From Stigonema sp964246695 (lineage in GTDB: Bacteria; Cyanobacteriota; Cyanobacteriia; Cyanobacteriales; Nostocaceae): a DNA stretch of 5,393 nucleotides. The notes under the pieces are model-generated. The model worked only from the letters and a program-made list of their open reading frames with translations. It was not told the origin of the DNA and did not search any database. The DNA lies in the NCBI GenBank assembly GCA_964246695.1, contig CAXTSI010000567.1, forward strand, positions 1 through 5,393. The letters run 5' to 3'. Positions 5,342 through 5,393 of this stretch are shown piece by piece. Position 1 is the first letter of the stretch. The number at the start of each line of letters is the position of its first letter. The translations under genes and the position numbers were made by a program.

Positions 5342-5393
5342 CTAACACCTAACAACTAACACCTAACAACTAACAACTAACAACTAACAACTA
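5342..5393. repeat. Heptamer tandem repeat CTAACA(A/C), at least seven copies
   Basis: Seven complete units begin at 5342, 5349, 5356, 5363, 5370, 5377 and 5384, and an eighth is cut by the window edge. The first and third units end in C, the others in A. This fits the short tandemly repeated repetitive sequences (STRR) known from heterocystous cyanobacteria. It lies 77 nt upstream of ctaD, so any subunit II gene is at least 128 nt away from ctaD. Confidence 0.9.

Noticed and set aside
5342..5393. CRISPR array or telomere-like repeat
   Set aside because: The units are 7 nt with no spacers, directly abutting. This is a simple tandem repeat.

Overview
The window looks like chromosomal DNA of a filamentous, probably heterocyst-forming cyanobacterium. 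The reasons are seven copies of the HIP1 octamer GCGATCGC, heptanucleotide tandem repeats and AT-rich palindromic repeats between genes, and a cyanobacterial-style cytochrome oxidase and type II NADH dehydrogenase. No species can be named from the sequence alone. Every gene I can support lies on the minus strand, so the reading order is from high to low coordinates.

Layout in transcription order. Positions 5266-5393 are a leader with a heptamer tandem repeat (5342-5393), a possible promoter with a TTAAC-N4-GTTAA dyad, and a strong Shine-Dalgarno sequence. Next is ctaD (5265-3595, cytochrome oxidase subunit I), then a 100-nt gap filled by a 17-bp AT-rich hairpin. ctaE (3494-2832, subunit III) follows, then a 119-nt gap, then a small two-helix membrane protein of unknown function (2712-2458). 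After only 24 nt comes a type II NAD(P)H:quinone oxidoreductase (2433-1060). A 159-nt gap leads to a secreted, internally duplicated glycine-zipper-like protein (900-508). A 198-nt non-coding stretch with an interspersed repeat and a hairpin then separates it from the remains of a TPR-repeat gene (309-1) that runs off the window.

The coherent biology is respiratory. NDH-2 passes electrons from NAD(P)H into the quinone pool without pumping protons, and the ctaD/ctaE products form the membrane core of a proton-pumping terminal oxidase. The small membrane protein sits where other bacteria carry oxidase subunit IV (ctaF/cyoD), so it is a candidate accessory subunit, although its sequence does not prove this. 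Subunit II (ctaC) is not in the window. It would decide whether this is a cytochrome-c oxidase (CuA present) or the cyanobacterial alternative oxidase ARTO (CuA absent).

I found no clear evidence of a new defence system, CRISPR array, transposase or RNA gene. The most open questions are the small membrane protein, the grouping of NDH-2 with an oxidase, the duplicated glycine-zipper protein, and the repeats placed in the oxidase leader and between ctaD and ctaE.
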